64,000 bases of DNA from Ditylenchus dipsaci (GCA_004194705.1 SADC01001280.1:62001-126000); one strand, 5' to 3'; shown: positions 49,601 through 60,295, numbered from the stretch's first letter. The notes: generated by a model from the letters alone, not told the origin. Translations and numbers: made by a program.

Positions 49601-50539
49601 ACAATACCCAATGGTTTATACAAAAAATGCAGCATTGTTATAAGCAAATGAATCGCTTATAAATATTAAAAACATGATTTTAAACTACCGAATTATCTCT
49701 AATAAGGGGCCCCTCTCCAATAAGGCCCCACTTTCTAATAAGGCGCCATGTCTTAAGAGGTGTTAAAAAATAAGGCCCTACCTTTAATAAAGCCTAAAAG
49801 GCGACTTCTAATAAGAACCCACCTTTTAATAAGGCCCAACCACCAAAGAGGTGTTGAAAAAAGGCCCCATGGGGCCTTGTTAGAGATAATACAGTATTAG
49901 GGTTTTTCGCCAGTAGCTCCAGCAAAAATATTTCATTTACCTTGAATAAAAGATTCTTCGAATGATCTTTGTACATTTTTTCGTTGCCAAGAGGCCTCTT
50001 GCGCTTGTTTGAAGAAACATTTTTGGGGTTAGTTTCAGATTCAATTATTTGAATATCATCATCCTCGGTTTGTATTATGCACATATCTTTTTCATTTTTG
50101 TTAGAAGAGCCGTCTAAATTTTTGATTACAAAGAACGAATTGTCAAACAAATTAAACCAATACTTGATGTGGATGTATTTGAGGATGATGATTTTGTACT
50201 ATTACTTTTGCTTGAACTACTTTTTCTCCATTGGTAGCATAACAGTTTGTGTCTTTTGTAGTCGAAATTCTGCAAATATTAACAATAAAAGACGTAAATG
50301 AATTAATCATTCTATTATAAAATTACTTTGTGCTCAAGCCCACAATAAGCAACAACAAAACAATCACCACATCTGATTAATGGGGCATTTGGAGCTGCGG
50401 AGGCACGACAAAAATTACAATTATCTGACTTGTTCTGCATATTTCCTGGTCCGAAAGACATTGATGTAGATGCAGCATCACTATTTACAGAAGAAGTAGA
50501 AGAGTAGAAATCTGCACGAGTTGAGGATGGGAAAAACAT
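46627..50539 (-). CDS. egl-9: HIF prolyl 4-hydroxylase EGL-9/EGLN
   Basis: 2-oxoglutarate/Fe(II)/O2-dependent dioxygenase that hydroxylates HIF-alpha prolines and marks HIF for VHL-mediated degradation. Exons in gene order: 50327-50539 (ATG 50539), 50158-50269, 49941-50113, 48730-48854, 48630-48683, 48098-48217, 47818-47941, 47754-47770, 47446-47561, 47380-47393, 47202-47321, 47022-47154, 46867-46951, 46627-46799 (TAG). The N terminus is a MYND zinc finger (CNFCRASA, IRCGDCFVVAYCGLEHK, then YKRHKLLC). The catalytic domain shows EYGWAVVDNFLG, NGLFSAGQLVDGG, RSDRIYWFDS, GRSRAM, RYVKHVDNPVADGRCITTIY, GGTLRLYPETSDVPMDIDP, FFWSDRRNPHEVLPVF and YAITIWYFDYVER. The Fe(II) ligands H and D (HVD) and the distal H (NPHEV), and the 2-oxoglutarate-binding R (R of RYAIT), are present. 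One base is missing near 47541-47546 (YPG-N-GT) and another at the 48630/48217 junction. Two exons are only 17 and 14 nt. Confidence 0.93.
49196..49325. repeat. short element with GAGGTGCGAGGT iterons
   Basis: Ends CCTTGGCCACAATGGGGGTG / CACCTCCATTATGGCCACC; interior GAGGTGCGAGGTGAGGTC and its complement. In the egl-9 intron between exons 3 and 4. Confidence 0.75.
49688..49894. mobile_element. CCGTATTTTCTC MITE, motif AAGGCCCC, in egl-9 intron 3
   Basis: TA-flanked, ends CCGAATTATCTCTAATAAGG / GTTAGAGATAATACAG. AATAAGGCCCC-type words occur about seven times. Confidence 0.8.
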
Positions 50540-50559
50540 CACTGAGAAAAAAAGTATAT

Positions 50560-51320
50560 ACTAATTAATACTAATTCAATTCTTCTTATTTGCCTTGAAA
50601 GGGCATATCAGAACGTTACACGGAGATGGCGGGGACCAGTGTTTCTTTTCTTTCTCGAAGAACTTTTACATGCGTTCTCATCTATATTTTTAAAGTTTTC
50701 TGCTTAGTTTCTTGAAAGTAGTATAAGGTCATCGATATCAGATTTGACGCAAAACGAGTGAAAATGGAACGATTCCAAAAAAATCCGGTCCCCAAAATTG
50801 CTGTTACAATGCCAATTACATACTCCGCCTTCGGTTGCAGTATGGAATCCACCCACGCAGAGTGCTCGAATGGAGGAGCTTACTTCATATTCGTGTTTCT
50901 CGACTCCGATTTCATGAGAAACCGGTTGTTTTTTGATTCTGAGAAAAAAAATTTTGAACCACAGGGGGCTATCATGGTTTTTTAGTCAAAATTTCAAAAG
51001 TTTGAATTGGAGCCTTTTGAATTTGAAAGGGATTAAGGGGTGTATTGGGAGGGGAAGGGAATAAAATTGGGCTACTTGTATGGCAGAACGATAGAAATTT
51101 AATTGTTTGTATTCTTCGAATGCCTCACCATGCTTTTTAATTAGGCCGTGGCAAAAATAGACTCTATACGCATTTTATGATCAATAGTACTTCTCGGAAC
51201 CATGTCTAAGGTAAGAGTGTGCGCGCATCTCTAACTCTCAAGCCGCCTGCGCCCCCGAAGGAGCCCCGCCTTTTCTTTTTGAAACGCGCTGGTATGCCCC
51301 TTTAACGTAATATTTGATAC
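50560..51320. other. gene-free stretch upstream of egl-9
   Basis: Region 5' of the egl-9 ATG (minus strand). It would hold the egl-9 promoter, but no defined element such as an HRE cluster could be recognised by eye. Confidence 0.4.
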
Positions 51321-51322
51321 TA

Positions 51323-53261
51323 CAGTCGGTGCTCTCCATAAGATACCCCTCGGGACCGGCCTGACAGGTATCTTATGGGGAGGGTATCTTATGGAGAGCG
51401 TATTCAGCCAAGTTTTCCGAAAAGCGTATTTTATGAGGAGCGTTTTCGTATATAATAATAAAATCCAGCGTCTAGTTTGTTTTTCCAGCATTTTTTTTAA
51501 TCTAAGTCAAAAATAATAAAATTCAACACCTATTTTATCACTTCAAACACCTATTTGGACAAAAGAACAACTGCCTTTTTCATACACCTTTTTCATGGTA
51601 TGCCTTTTTCATACAATCCCACCTCGACCGAAAAAATTAGCAAAAAATGGACATAGGGCAGTTTGCATCGATGCGAACTGTCCACTTGGTAATGATGTAG
51701 TAATAGTACCTATTTTTAAGTAAATTTTTTTATTCTAAGCTGCCACAGTATTCGAAATTTCCTCCGCAATCCGAATTACTGAACAGAATTTTCAAAAAAA
51801 TTGTTGGTTAAAAGAAGACACAAGAATGAATTCGGGACTGCAAGGGCTCTATTTCAATGATATGTTTCAGATTTCGTTTGTCGAAGAAAATCCGAAGGTG
51901 ACAGGATTGGCAAGGTGTGGCTTTTTCGGCCCCGGTGTGGCTTTTTTAAAAGACGTTTTTTTCTTTTCATCGCTTGTTTTTTCTAGTATTTCATGAGCGC
52001 ATCTGATGTTTCTAAATACCGGTTGAAAGACATCTTCCTTACCTTTTTATTGAAGTCTTGAAAACGTATATTACAATTTGAAAATTCGAAGCAATGTGTC
52101 ATTTTATGCAAATTCTGCAAAACGGGTGTAGCCTTTTTTGTGGCCGAAAAAGCCACACCCTGCCAACCGTGGAAGGTGATGATATTTTATACCCTTCATG
52201 GTCTCAAATTGCTGAGTTGTATAATTGTGATGCTTAATAAATAATTTTAAGTGGATAAATGTGCATATTAATCAAAAATTATGGTGCTGGGACAAACAGC
52301 ATAAGTACCAAAAAAAAATTACAAAAGTGTGCCACAGTCAACCCTCGACTAAAGTCAACCATCGATAAACCGACACCTTACATTGGTTCCATAATGCGAA
52401 AAGTCAAATTTTAGTCATATTTTTTAAAAATTCTTTTTTTGTTGAGTAGTTTTTTGGAAGTACCTTATGGAGAGCGGTATTTAGAGACTCGGACTCTGCC
52501 CAGGGTATCTTATGTAGAGCTTATCTTATGGAGAGCGTATCTTATAGAGAATGTTGATTTAGCTTTATTTGGTCTAAAACTAACCAAACTATTGGGTTGA
52601 TTCATAATTAATGCGGATTTTTTATTGTAACTTTATACGACAACAAAACATTTGAAAGCATAATCATAAACATTTCTAAAGGATCACTCTGGGGCATATT
52701 CGCCATCAATATCAATAACAGCTTTCCATTTAGTTGGCAGTTGATCAATTCCGAGAGCAAAGAAGCGAACATTCTTGGATGCAATCCACGCTTTGAGATC
52801 AACAACAAGTTCGTCCAAATCCTCGAAGACCTTTCCCGCTAGCCAATTCTGTAGAGACCGGTTGACGTGGTAGTATGTTGGAGCTTCTGTTGGTGAATAT
52901 GGAGGATGTTCGAGCAAATCCCAGCGTTTCTCATTGAGACCATTGGACCACCCGATTTTCAACATGAGGCGGAGCATTGTCATGATGAAAGACGATCTGG
53001 TTCTTTTTTCGAGGCCTCTTGACTTGGATGGATGCATGAAGGCGGTCGCGCTTGGCTAGATAGACGTCGCTATTATGTTATGCTGCTTCTTTAAAGCGAG
53101 GGCTACTTTAAAAGAAAAAAGCAAATTTAAAGAAGAAATAGATCAAAAGAATCATAAGGCAACAAAAATCCGCATTAATTATGAATCAACCCAATAGTTT
53201 CAAGGCGCATCTTATAAAAAGCGTATCTTATGGGAGGGTATCTTATAGAGAGCGTCGACTG
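51323..53261. mobile_element. pogo-type element with ATCTTATGGAGAGCG iterons
   Basis: TA-flanked, 1.9 kb including the 603-bp mariner insertion. Ends CAGTCGGTGCTCTCCATAAG / CTTATAGAGAGCGTCGACTG. GGTATCTTATGGAGAGCG-type copies occur at 51365-51445, 52460-52550 and 53205-53255. The interior also carries a palindrome between about 51885 and 52180. Confidence 0.82.
52592..53194 (-). mobile_element. mariner element, internally deleted
   Basis: A 603-bp element with TA on both sides (52590-91 and 53195-96). Inverted repeats of about 31 bp start TTGGGTTGATTCATAATTAA. The minus strand keeps the 3' part of a mariner transposase: FHHDNAPPHVENRVVQW in one frame, then after a one-base shift WDLLEHPPYSPTEAPTYYHV and ALGIDQLPTKWKAVIDIDGE. 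The amino-terminal half is gone, so it is non-autonomous. It sits inside the pogo-type element 51323-53261. Confidence 0.9.
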
Positions 53262-53570
53262 TACTTGAATTTATCTTTCAAACTATTTAAAATACAAGTT
53301 GTGTCAAAATTACGCGGCACTCAAAAAATTTTGGCTATGCATTCCATTTCTCGATCGGTTTCCGGATTTTGGGCCCTAACCCTCGGAAATCTCTAACTTC
53401 ACTTAGGATCTTTGCAACAGTCATAAAAATTTGTCACAAACAATCATAAAAATAGATTAACATGCCAGTTACAAAAAAATATTCGGAAATCGACCGGGCA
53501 AGGGGCCAAACACATAGCCAAATTTTTAGGAGTGACTGCGTAATTTTTACACACGCTGTACAGTCGAACA

Positions 53571-53694
53571 CTATAAATTCGTCACCACTTGGTTAACTTA
53601 TTCTTTTTTTCTTCGTATTTTTTCAAAATGTGGTAAATTTTTCGTAGCGGATCAACGGGATGAGGGATTATCAAAGTTCGACTGTACATATAGA
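53571..53694. mobile_element. short pogo-type MITE
   Basis: TA-flanked, 124 bp, ends CAGTCGAACACTATAAATTC / ATCAAAGTTCGACTG. Carries the TATAAATTCGTCACC word also seen at 22605. Confidence 0.8.
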
Positions 53695-53964
53695 ATGTAA
53701 AACATTCTTCTCATATTTCTCACGGAGACTGATAAGAACGGTTAAAACTTCGTGCATTTCAAGAAAACAACAAAAGCATAAAAAAATACAAACAATACAC
53801 AATACGTGACCAAGGAAAATAGAAAAAAGTTACCGTATTTTATTTCAAAGCAGGAATAGCGTCTTGAAACCGCTTGGTTTTAGAATTAAACTTTATAAGT
53901 AGTTTTCTTAATAAATGAAAATTCTGATCAATCTCCGGTAATAACGTGATTGTAAGGGCTCTTT

Positions 53965-56290
53965 GTAAATTCATCTACAGGTAAATTCGTCTAGAAGTAA
54001 ATTCATCTACAGGTAAATTCATCTACAAGGTTCAAATTCCTGTGGAGGTAATCCATTTTATCAGAATGTTCGAATCCGATAGGAAGCATCACTTTTCGAG
54101 GACACTCATTTGGCCTCGATGTTTGGAAACTGTGTCTTAAAGCCACTTTTTTAGTCCTTTTAAAAACTCAGGCAAGGCCTTAGTTGCAGGGAAACCCTGA
54201 ACCCCGAAATCCGAGGCGGGCACCTTCGGATATGTGTCCACCTGGGTGGCCTAAAAAATTTTTTTATTCTAATTCAAACATATGTAAAACCTTGCTAGCA
54301 ATCCTGTTTGACAGGACCAAGTATACACTTTTAGCCACCCGGACCCCTATACCTGTGGTGGGTACCACCTGTCAAACATGACCTGACACACACAAGAAAA
54401 GTGGGTTGTTTTTGACTTTGGCGGAGTTTCATTTTTATCGGGCAGCCAGGTGGATATCCGCCTAACCGAAGAATACCCAAGGAATTTCGCTCCGCGTAGG
54501 AAGAACCTCAATTTAGGTTCTAATAAATCCAATTACCTTCACAAATTTAAGTCAGAAAAATGAGTTTTTCTTATACCGTATTTTCTCTATTAATGAACCC
54601 CTCTCTAATAATGAACCCCCCTCGATTTTTTGACTAGGATTTCAGAGTTAGGGCCATTTTTGATTTACAATTTCAACATTTTTTAAGGGTTGAAAAATAA
54701 TGAACCCGGGTGCATTAATAGAGAAAATACGGTATATTAAAAATAATTATTTTCAGACAATCCAGGTGGATATTCACCTGACCAGGTGGTACCCACCCCA
54801 TGTTCTGCGGTTGGGGTGGGTAAAATTGCACTTTTGGTCCTGTCAAACAGGATTCCCCACAGCTGTTTGTACATGATAGGATCGGCTGTTGACAAACTTT
54901 TATTTTTCAGGTCATCCGGCTGGATGTCCACATCGCCAGGATGTGCCCACCCTTTGTTTTTATTTCGATGGCAAAAATAACAATTTCGGACGCTACTGTC
55001 ATATACCCCCCCCCCAAAAAGCTACTGTAATATCCCAGCTACTGTAAAGTAATACCCCTTAGGGGGCGCAGGGGCTTGGAGTTGAGATGCGCCCACCCAC
55101 ATACCTTAGACACAAATCACTCGAAAGTGACTCTGGATGCATAAAAAAACATGCATACCAGAGTTATGAAGGCCCAGTATTCAAAACTATGTTCAACATT
55201 TTTGCTTTTTCACCGAAGAGCATTTCCGCTCGTTCTACAAGACCGAGCCAGAGGCCCAGCATCCAAAAATTCAGCCTAGCACTCAAAAAGTGCTAGGCCA
55301 AGGTGTAAATCCTCGGGTCCACCCCGCTGATCTGCTTGGTCCATGAAAAGTACTCATACTTATGCCTGCACCACAAGTTCCTGGGTTTGAAAGTACCCTT
55401 AGACGATTAGAAAATTAATACTCTAAGGATCCCAACCATCTCGAAAAGTGGCCCCTGTATTATTCCCTTCCCCTCCCAATACAGCCCGCAATCCCATTTA
55501 AATTGCTTTTCTGGTCCTTTTATGGCTAAATTATTGTGTGTAATTGGATTTTGACCATCCCTAAAAAAGTCGGTTTTGGGGGGGGGGGGGGTGGTATATG
55601 ACAGTAGGTCGATTTTTTTTTGGGGGGGGGAGGGGGGGGGGTGTTTATATTACAGTAGCGCCCAATTTCGGTATCATCAGAACCGATTCTCTACGAGATT
55701 TCATATCACAATTAGTGGTTAATTTTAGATTTTGAAAAAATTCTTATTCAGATGAATATCTCCCTGACCATGTGATACCCACCCATGGTTTGGAATTTGG
55801 GTGGCAAAGTTTACAATTTTAATCCTGTTGAACCTACCTACCCACACAATTTTGGGTGAAGAAAGATGATTTGTTTTTGATTTTTAACAAACTTCAATTT
55901 TACAGGCCAGTCACGGGCTCAGGTGGATATCCACCTGAGCCCAGGGTACTAACCCCAGGTTTTAGGGTCCTGATGGGTAAAATCGCGCTCTTTGTTCTGT
56001 CGAACATAACTTCTCAAACTATCTTACGTATGATAATACTATTTTTTCTAATTTGGTTGACTTTTTTTCAGGTCGTCTAGGTGGTCATCCACCTAACCGA
56101 AGATACCCACCCAAATTTTGGGGTTTGGACCTTTAAGGTGGACCAAGACTATGAAAAATGATTCACGAGAACTAGGATTCAAACTTTTTGATAAAATGGA
56201 TTACCTCCACAGGGGTTTGAACCTTGTAAATGAATTTACCTGTAGATTAATTTACTGTAGATGAATTTTTCTATTTCTAAACGACTTTTT
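53965..56290. repeat. 2.3-kb fold-back with GTAAATTCATCTACAG iterons
   Basis: Left arm 53965-54060: three to four copies of GTAAATTCATCTACAG, then CTGTGGAGGTAATCCATTTT. Right arm 56192-56275: the inverted set, AAAATGGATTACCTCCACAG, then TTTACCTGTAG and TACTGTAGATGAA. The interior holds ~160-bp degenerate repeats around AGGTGGATATCCACCTG (54225, 54448, 54763, 54912, 55918, 56076) and another inverted set around CTACTGTAATAT (54990-55040, 55585-55660). Confidence 0.8.
54576..54732. mobile_element. CCGTATTTTCTC MITE, motif AATGAACCCC
   Basis: TA-flanked, 157 bp, ends CCGTATTTTCTCTATTAATG / CATTAATAGAGAAAATACGG. AATAATGAACCC repeated inside. Nested in the fold-back 53965-56290. Confidence 0.85.
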
Positions 56291-56597
56291 GGTCAAAAAG
56301 TTGTCGTCAAAAATATTTTTTCTTTTAGTGGACAATACTTTATGACTCTCTCAGATTTTGTTTAAAAATTTAAGCAAAATCACAGAGGCATTACGAGTAA
56401 CAATGTTTACTTGAAGACCAGGCTCTAATAGAGCAATTTTGAGCTAATAAAAATTTTAATTGACACATGAACGTGTACCCTGAAATCTCAGCTTTCTAAA
56501 AAGGCCTCAAAGTCATGTAAAAAATATTAAGAATATAAAGATTTCGGTTTTTGGATAAAAGACTTTTTCGACCAAGTTCCTATCTTCAAACCTCTTA

Positions 56598-57003
56598 TGG
56601 CTCGTTCAGGAAGTCGGAGTTGGAGTTGGCGTTGGAGTTGGAGTATTTGGCATCGTGAACACACTTCACTCCAACTTTTACTCCGACGCCAACTCCTACT
56701 CCAACGTGTTCACGAAGTCGGAGTTGGAGTGTCTCTGATTATTGAAGCCTTTTATGCCGGAAATCGGTATATTTCGCCCCTCTATGAGCTATTACTGGCG
56801 GAAACGTTGCAACTATGAGTTTGAACAATCAAGAAACTTGAAAAATAAAGAAGTTTCGGCGAAAAACGCGCTCACCAATCAGAGATACTACAACTCCGAC
56901 TTCGTGAATACCTTGGAGTTGGAGTATTAAGCATCGTGAACACCCTTTAATCCAACTCCAACGCCAACTCCTACTCCTACTCCGACGTCCTGAACGAGCC
57001 ATC
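56598..57003. repeat. MITE with GGAGTTGGAGTTGG arms
   Basis: Ends TGGCTCGTTCAGGAAGTCGG / CGACGTCCTGAACGAGCCA. The arms are 6-bp-period runs of GGAGTT/AACTCC, with GCATCGTGAACAC on both sides. Low-complexity frames inside are not genes. Confidence 0.82.
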
Positions 57004-57433
57004 AAGGACCGTGGTTTTTGCGCGCAGCAGCATGTGCGAAATTTGAATTGGCGGGGGACACTTCTCTTTCGTCTCTCCCTAGTTTGAGTAACATTCTAGC
57101 TTTTTTTAATAACCGCCGTATTTAGATGCTATATTTTAAATTTTGCTAAAATTTAAAAGGTTAATCATTTTTTCTGTAGCTAATTTACTTTTTTGTAGCA
57201 AAAATGTTTTTTGCGGCAAATTTTCTTTAAAGCTAATTTACTTTTTTTGTGGCAAATTTACTTTTTTTGGCAATTTTTTTTTTGTAGCAAATTTACTTTT
57301 TTTGTGGCAAATTCATTTTTTTCTGTAGCAAATTTGCTCTTTTTGTAGCAAATCCGATTTTCGTCTGTAGCACATATGCTTGAGCTAGTGTGCTTATTTA
57401 TTTATTCTAAATTCTCAAAACTAGTATACTGAG

Positions 57434-58085
57434 TAGGGTTGTCGATTCGATTAATCGAAATCGATTAATGGCACTCATTAATCGAAAATTTCGATTATCG
57501 ATTCGATTAATCAAAAATTTCGGTTATTGATTCGATTCCATTATTAATGGAATCTTCTTTAGTCTTAAGGTAGCCTTTTATATCACACGGAGAATGTGTA
57601 CACATGGAAAAGCCAAAGTCTGAAGTAATTGCTGAAAAGACAAATCTGAAATAATTTCCAGAAAACACAAGCCTAAAGTAATTTTTGAAAGCCAAAAAAG
57701 TCTTAAGTAATTTTTTGGAAGCCAAAGTCCGAAATGATATGTAAAACACGAGTGTTTGTCTATTTAAGTAGTTGTGTTGATTTGTTTTTTTAACAATGAG
57801 CTTTTTTAGAATAGCTACCTCAGACTCAAGGTCTTTAAGTTCAGAACAGTGATGTAAAAAACTAGTTTGAGTAACATTCTAGCTTTTTTTATAACCGCCG
57901 TATTTAGTAGATGCTATATTAGAAGGCCAGTTCATGCACTGAAACACGTTAACTGATTAAGAGGATCAAAAAATTTTCGGGTTTTTCGATTCGATTCATT
58001 GAAAATTTCGATTATCGATTCGATTAATCGAAAATTTCGATTATCGATTCGATTAATCGAAAATTTCGATGCATCGACAACCCTA
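57434..58085. mobile_element. hAT-type element with TCGATTAATCGA iterons
   Basis: A 652-bp element with ends TAGGGTTGTCGAT / ATCGACAACCCTA and an exact 8-bp duplication ATACTGAG (57426-57433, 58086-58093). Both arms are runs of TCGATTAATCGA and AAATTTCGATTATCGATTCG. It shares its first nine bases with the hAT element at 5314, with wholly different iterons. Confidence 0.92.
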
Positions 58086-58235
58086 ATACTGAGTCTATGA
58101 AAGACTTTGACTTCATAAAAGACAGGGAGATTAATTCATGGTAAAGTCGCTGTGCTCTAGGTCTAATCTAACACGCACACACACCTGGCACTCTCTCGGC
58201 TGCTTCGTTACTCAACAACCTCTGATGGATAAGTA

Positions 58236-58670
58236 ATGAAACTGCGCAAGCTTACCAGATTTACCATCGATACAATGCATGATGATAATTCTTTCAACCT
58301 TAGCCACATTTTGCTCTACCACTTTGAGAAGAGCAACACTTCAGTCCGTACATTTTTGGATCTTAGCGGGCTTTTTCTTGTGAAGAAAAGAGTGTTGGCC
58401 AAAGCAGCCGGGTACAAGTGGGATCTTTTGCCAACGGTCTATGATCTTTCAGGAATCTGCAATTTTCGGGTGCTGGACCAAACCCAAATTCTCGGTTCTC
58501 TCGAAAATCGCTTTTTTCTAAGAAGGCTAAAAATAGTATGCGGATTAAGCGTATCGATATATATATATATATTTCTCGATTTTTCAGAAATAAATAAGCA
58601 CAAGTATATGTGCTACAGACGAAAATCGGATTTGCTAAAAAAAAGAGTAAATTTGCCACAAAAAAAGTAA
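58236..58670 (+). CDS. orphan 144-codon open frame between repeat arms
   Basis: ATG at 58236. The first ~100 codons (MHDDNSFNLSHILLYHFEKS, FRVLDQTQILGSLENRFFL) look less biased than neighbouring repeat frames; the tail runs into the TTGCCACAAAAAAAG repeats. It lies inside the 57160-59245 fold-back, so it may be element cargo or chance. Confidence 0.25.
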   Translation: MKLRKLTRFTIDTMHDDNSFNLSHILLYHFEKSNTSVRTFLDLSGLFLVKKRVLAKAAGYKWDLLPTVYDLSGICNFRVLDQTQILGSLENRFFLRRLKIVCGLSVSIYIYIFLDFSEINKHKYMCYRRKSDLLKKRVNLPQKK

Positions 58671-58715
58671 ATTTGCTACAAAATAAATTTGCCACAAAAA
58701 AAGGGTAAAACTTTT

Positions 58716-59135
58716 TTTTGTCACAGATTCACTTTTTTCTGTCACACATTTTCTCATTTCTGTCACAGATTTTAGTTTTCCTTGTTTCTTTCGAAATTTT
58801 CGATCCTTTTTGAAAGTTATTACACTATCAGATAGCCTTGCGATTCTAGTTTCTGGCGAGGTATCATTTTTGCATCTTCCTTGCAAAATAGTACACAAAT
58901 AGGTGAAAGTATGAAGGAAGTCAGAAAAATAATTTTGCTCATAATTTTACCTTTTGTGCTACATTTTGCAGAGATGGTGCAGCAAATGATACCTCGCCAG
59001 AAACTAGAATCGCAGGGCTACCTAATGGTGTTAAAGTTAGAAAATTAAATAGAAAGAGCCGATAGGAAAGGAAAGCTCAAATCTGTGACAGAAATGAGGA
59101 AATCTGTGACAGAAAAAAGTAAATCTGTGACAAAA
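58716..59135. repeat. nested fold-back with CTGTCACAGATTT iterons
   Basis: Left TGTCACAGATTCACTTTTTT and TTCTGTCACAGATTT; right the complement, AAATCTGTGACAGAAATGAG and more. Central arms match over GATACCTCGCCAGAAACTAG. Lies between the arms of 57160-59245. Confidence 0.82.
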
Positions 59136-59274
59136 TAAATTTGCCACAAAAAAAGTAAATTAGCTACAAAGAAAATTTGTTACAAAAAAAACATTTTTGC
59201 TACAAAAAAGGAAATTAGCTACAGAAAATATGATTAACCAATTTAAAAAGGGTGGTCTTTAATTTTGCCCCCTA

Positions 59275-59505
59275 ATTACTGAAAAATGTCCCCTAATTCG
59301 CTGAAAAATGCCCCCTAATTCGCTGAAAATGCCCCCTAATCAGAAATTGAAAGTCTTTTTCTCGATTTTTACGGACAGGAGCAGCCTGTGCCAATTCAAA
59401 TTGTGCCACCGCAAATTGTGCTAAAATCAAGAGCAATATTCGGTAAATATTTTCCGAATATTGCTCTTGATTTTGGCACAATTTGCGGTGGCACAATTTG
59501 AATGG
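59275..59505. repeat. short inverted repeat with CCCCCTAATTCGCTGAAAAA run
   Basis: Three to four copies of GCCCCCTAATTCGCTGAAAA at 59260-59340, then a hairpin pairing TTCAAATTGTGCCACCGCAA with TTGCGGTGGCACAATTTGAA. Confidence 0.65.
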
Positions 59506-59547
59506 CATAATATGATTTGGCTTGCGAAAAAGATTATTTATCTCACG

Positions 59548-60262
59548 AAAAACTAGATATCACGAAAAAGATTATTTACCTCACGAAAAAGATTATTTAT
59601 CTCACCAAAACATTATTTATGTCACCAAAAAGATTATTTTGTATACTTTAAGTCTAAGCTTTGCGGGAATTTGAAATTTTTAGTCAAAAAGTAACTTGGA
59701 GATCTCAGAATCCCACCCCAGAGTGGCTAAAGGCCCCTGAAACTTGGTTTTTGGGGTTTACTGAAGAGGAGGTAAACTTTTTGCGAAAAATCGATTGAGC
59801 TGATCACAATTCCAGTCAAATCGCTCTGTTCCAGTCAAATCGCCCTAAATCGCTCGGAATTCCATATTTAACCATTCTCCCCACCTCAAACCACCCTAAG
59901 CACTGATTGAGGGTAGATAGATACTGGTTTGGAGCAGTTTATGATGGTTTTGGGTGGTTTGATGTGGTTGAGAATGGTTCAGGGTGAAATTATGAGCGAT
60001 TCAGCCGATCGGACTGGAATTCTGATCCGCCCAATCGAATTTTTGCAAAAAGTTTACTCCCCTTTAGTAAACCCCAAAAAACCAATTTTCAGGGGCTTCT
60101 TTTTTGACCATCATGCATCCCAGGATCTCAGCTGGGGTGGGATTTTCAGCGATCCAAGTCATTTTTGACTATAAAATTCGGATTCCCGCAAAGACTTTAG
60201 TTACACAAAATAATCTTTTTGGTGACATAAACAATGTTTTTCGTGAGATAAATAATCTTTAT
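59548..60262. repeat. fold-back with CACGAAAAAGATTATTTA iterons
   Basis: Left: four to five copies of CACGAAAAAGATTATTTATC. Right: AATAATCTTTTTGGTGACAT and GTTTTTCGTGAGATAAATAA. The arms pair almost throughout (CCCACCCCAGAGTGGC / CAGCTGGGGTGGG; AACCACCCT / GGGTGGTTT) around 59905. Confidence 0.85.
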
Positions 60263-60295
60263 ATAGTATTTGGGTCGGCTGTGTGTGTGTGTCGC

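Larger units (their letters stand above)
57160..59245. repeat. fold-back with TGTAGCAAATTTACTTTTTT iterons
   Basis: Left arm 57165-57370: six to seven copies of TGTAGCAAATTTACTTTTTT or TGTGGCAAATTTAC. Right arm 59135-59240: inverted copies ending GGAAATTAGCTACAGAAAAT. A further inner run lies at 58640-58700. It contains the hAT element 57434-58085 and the nested fold-back 58716-59135. Confidence 0.8.

Noticed and set aside
49794..50150. Full 118-codon minus-strand frame as an exon
   Set aside because: Only 49941-50113 is exon (egl-9 exon 3, bounded by AG and GT); the rest reads into the intron and a MITE.
56597..56930. Low-complexity SRSWSWRWSWS frame
   Set aside because: Product of the GGAGTT hexamer run in a MITE arm.
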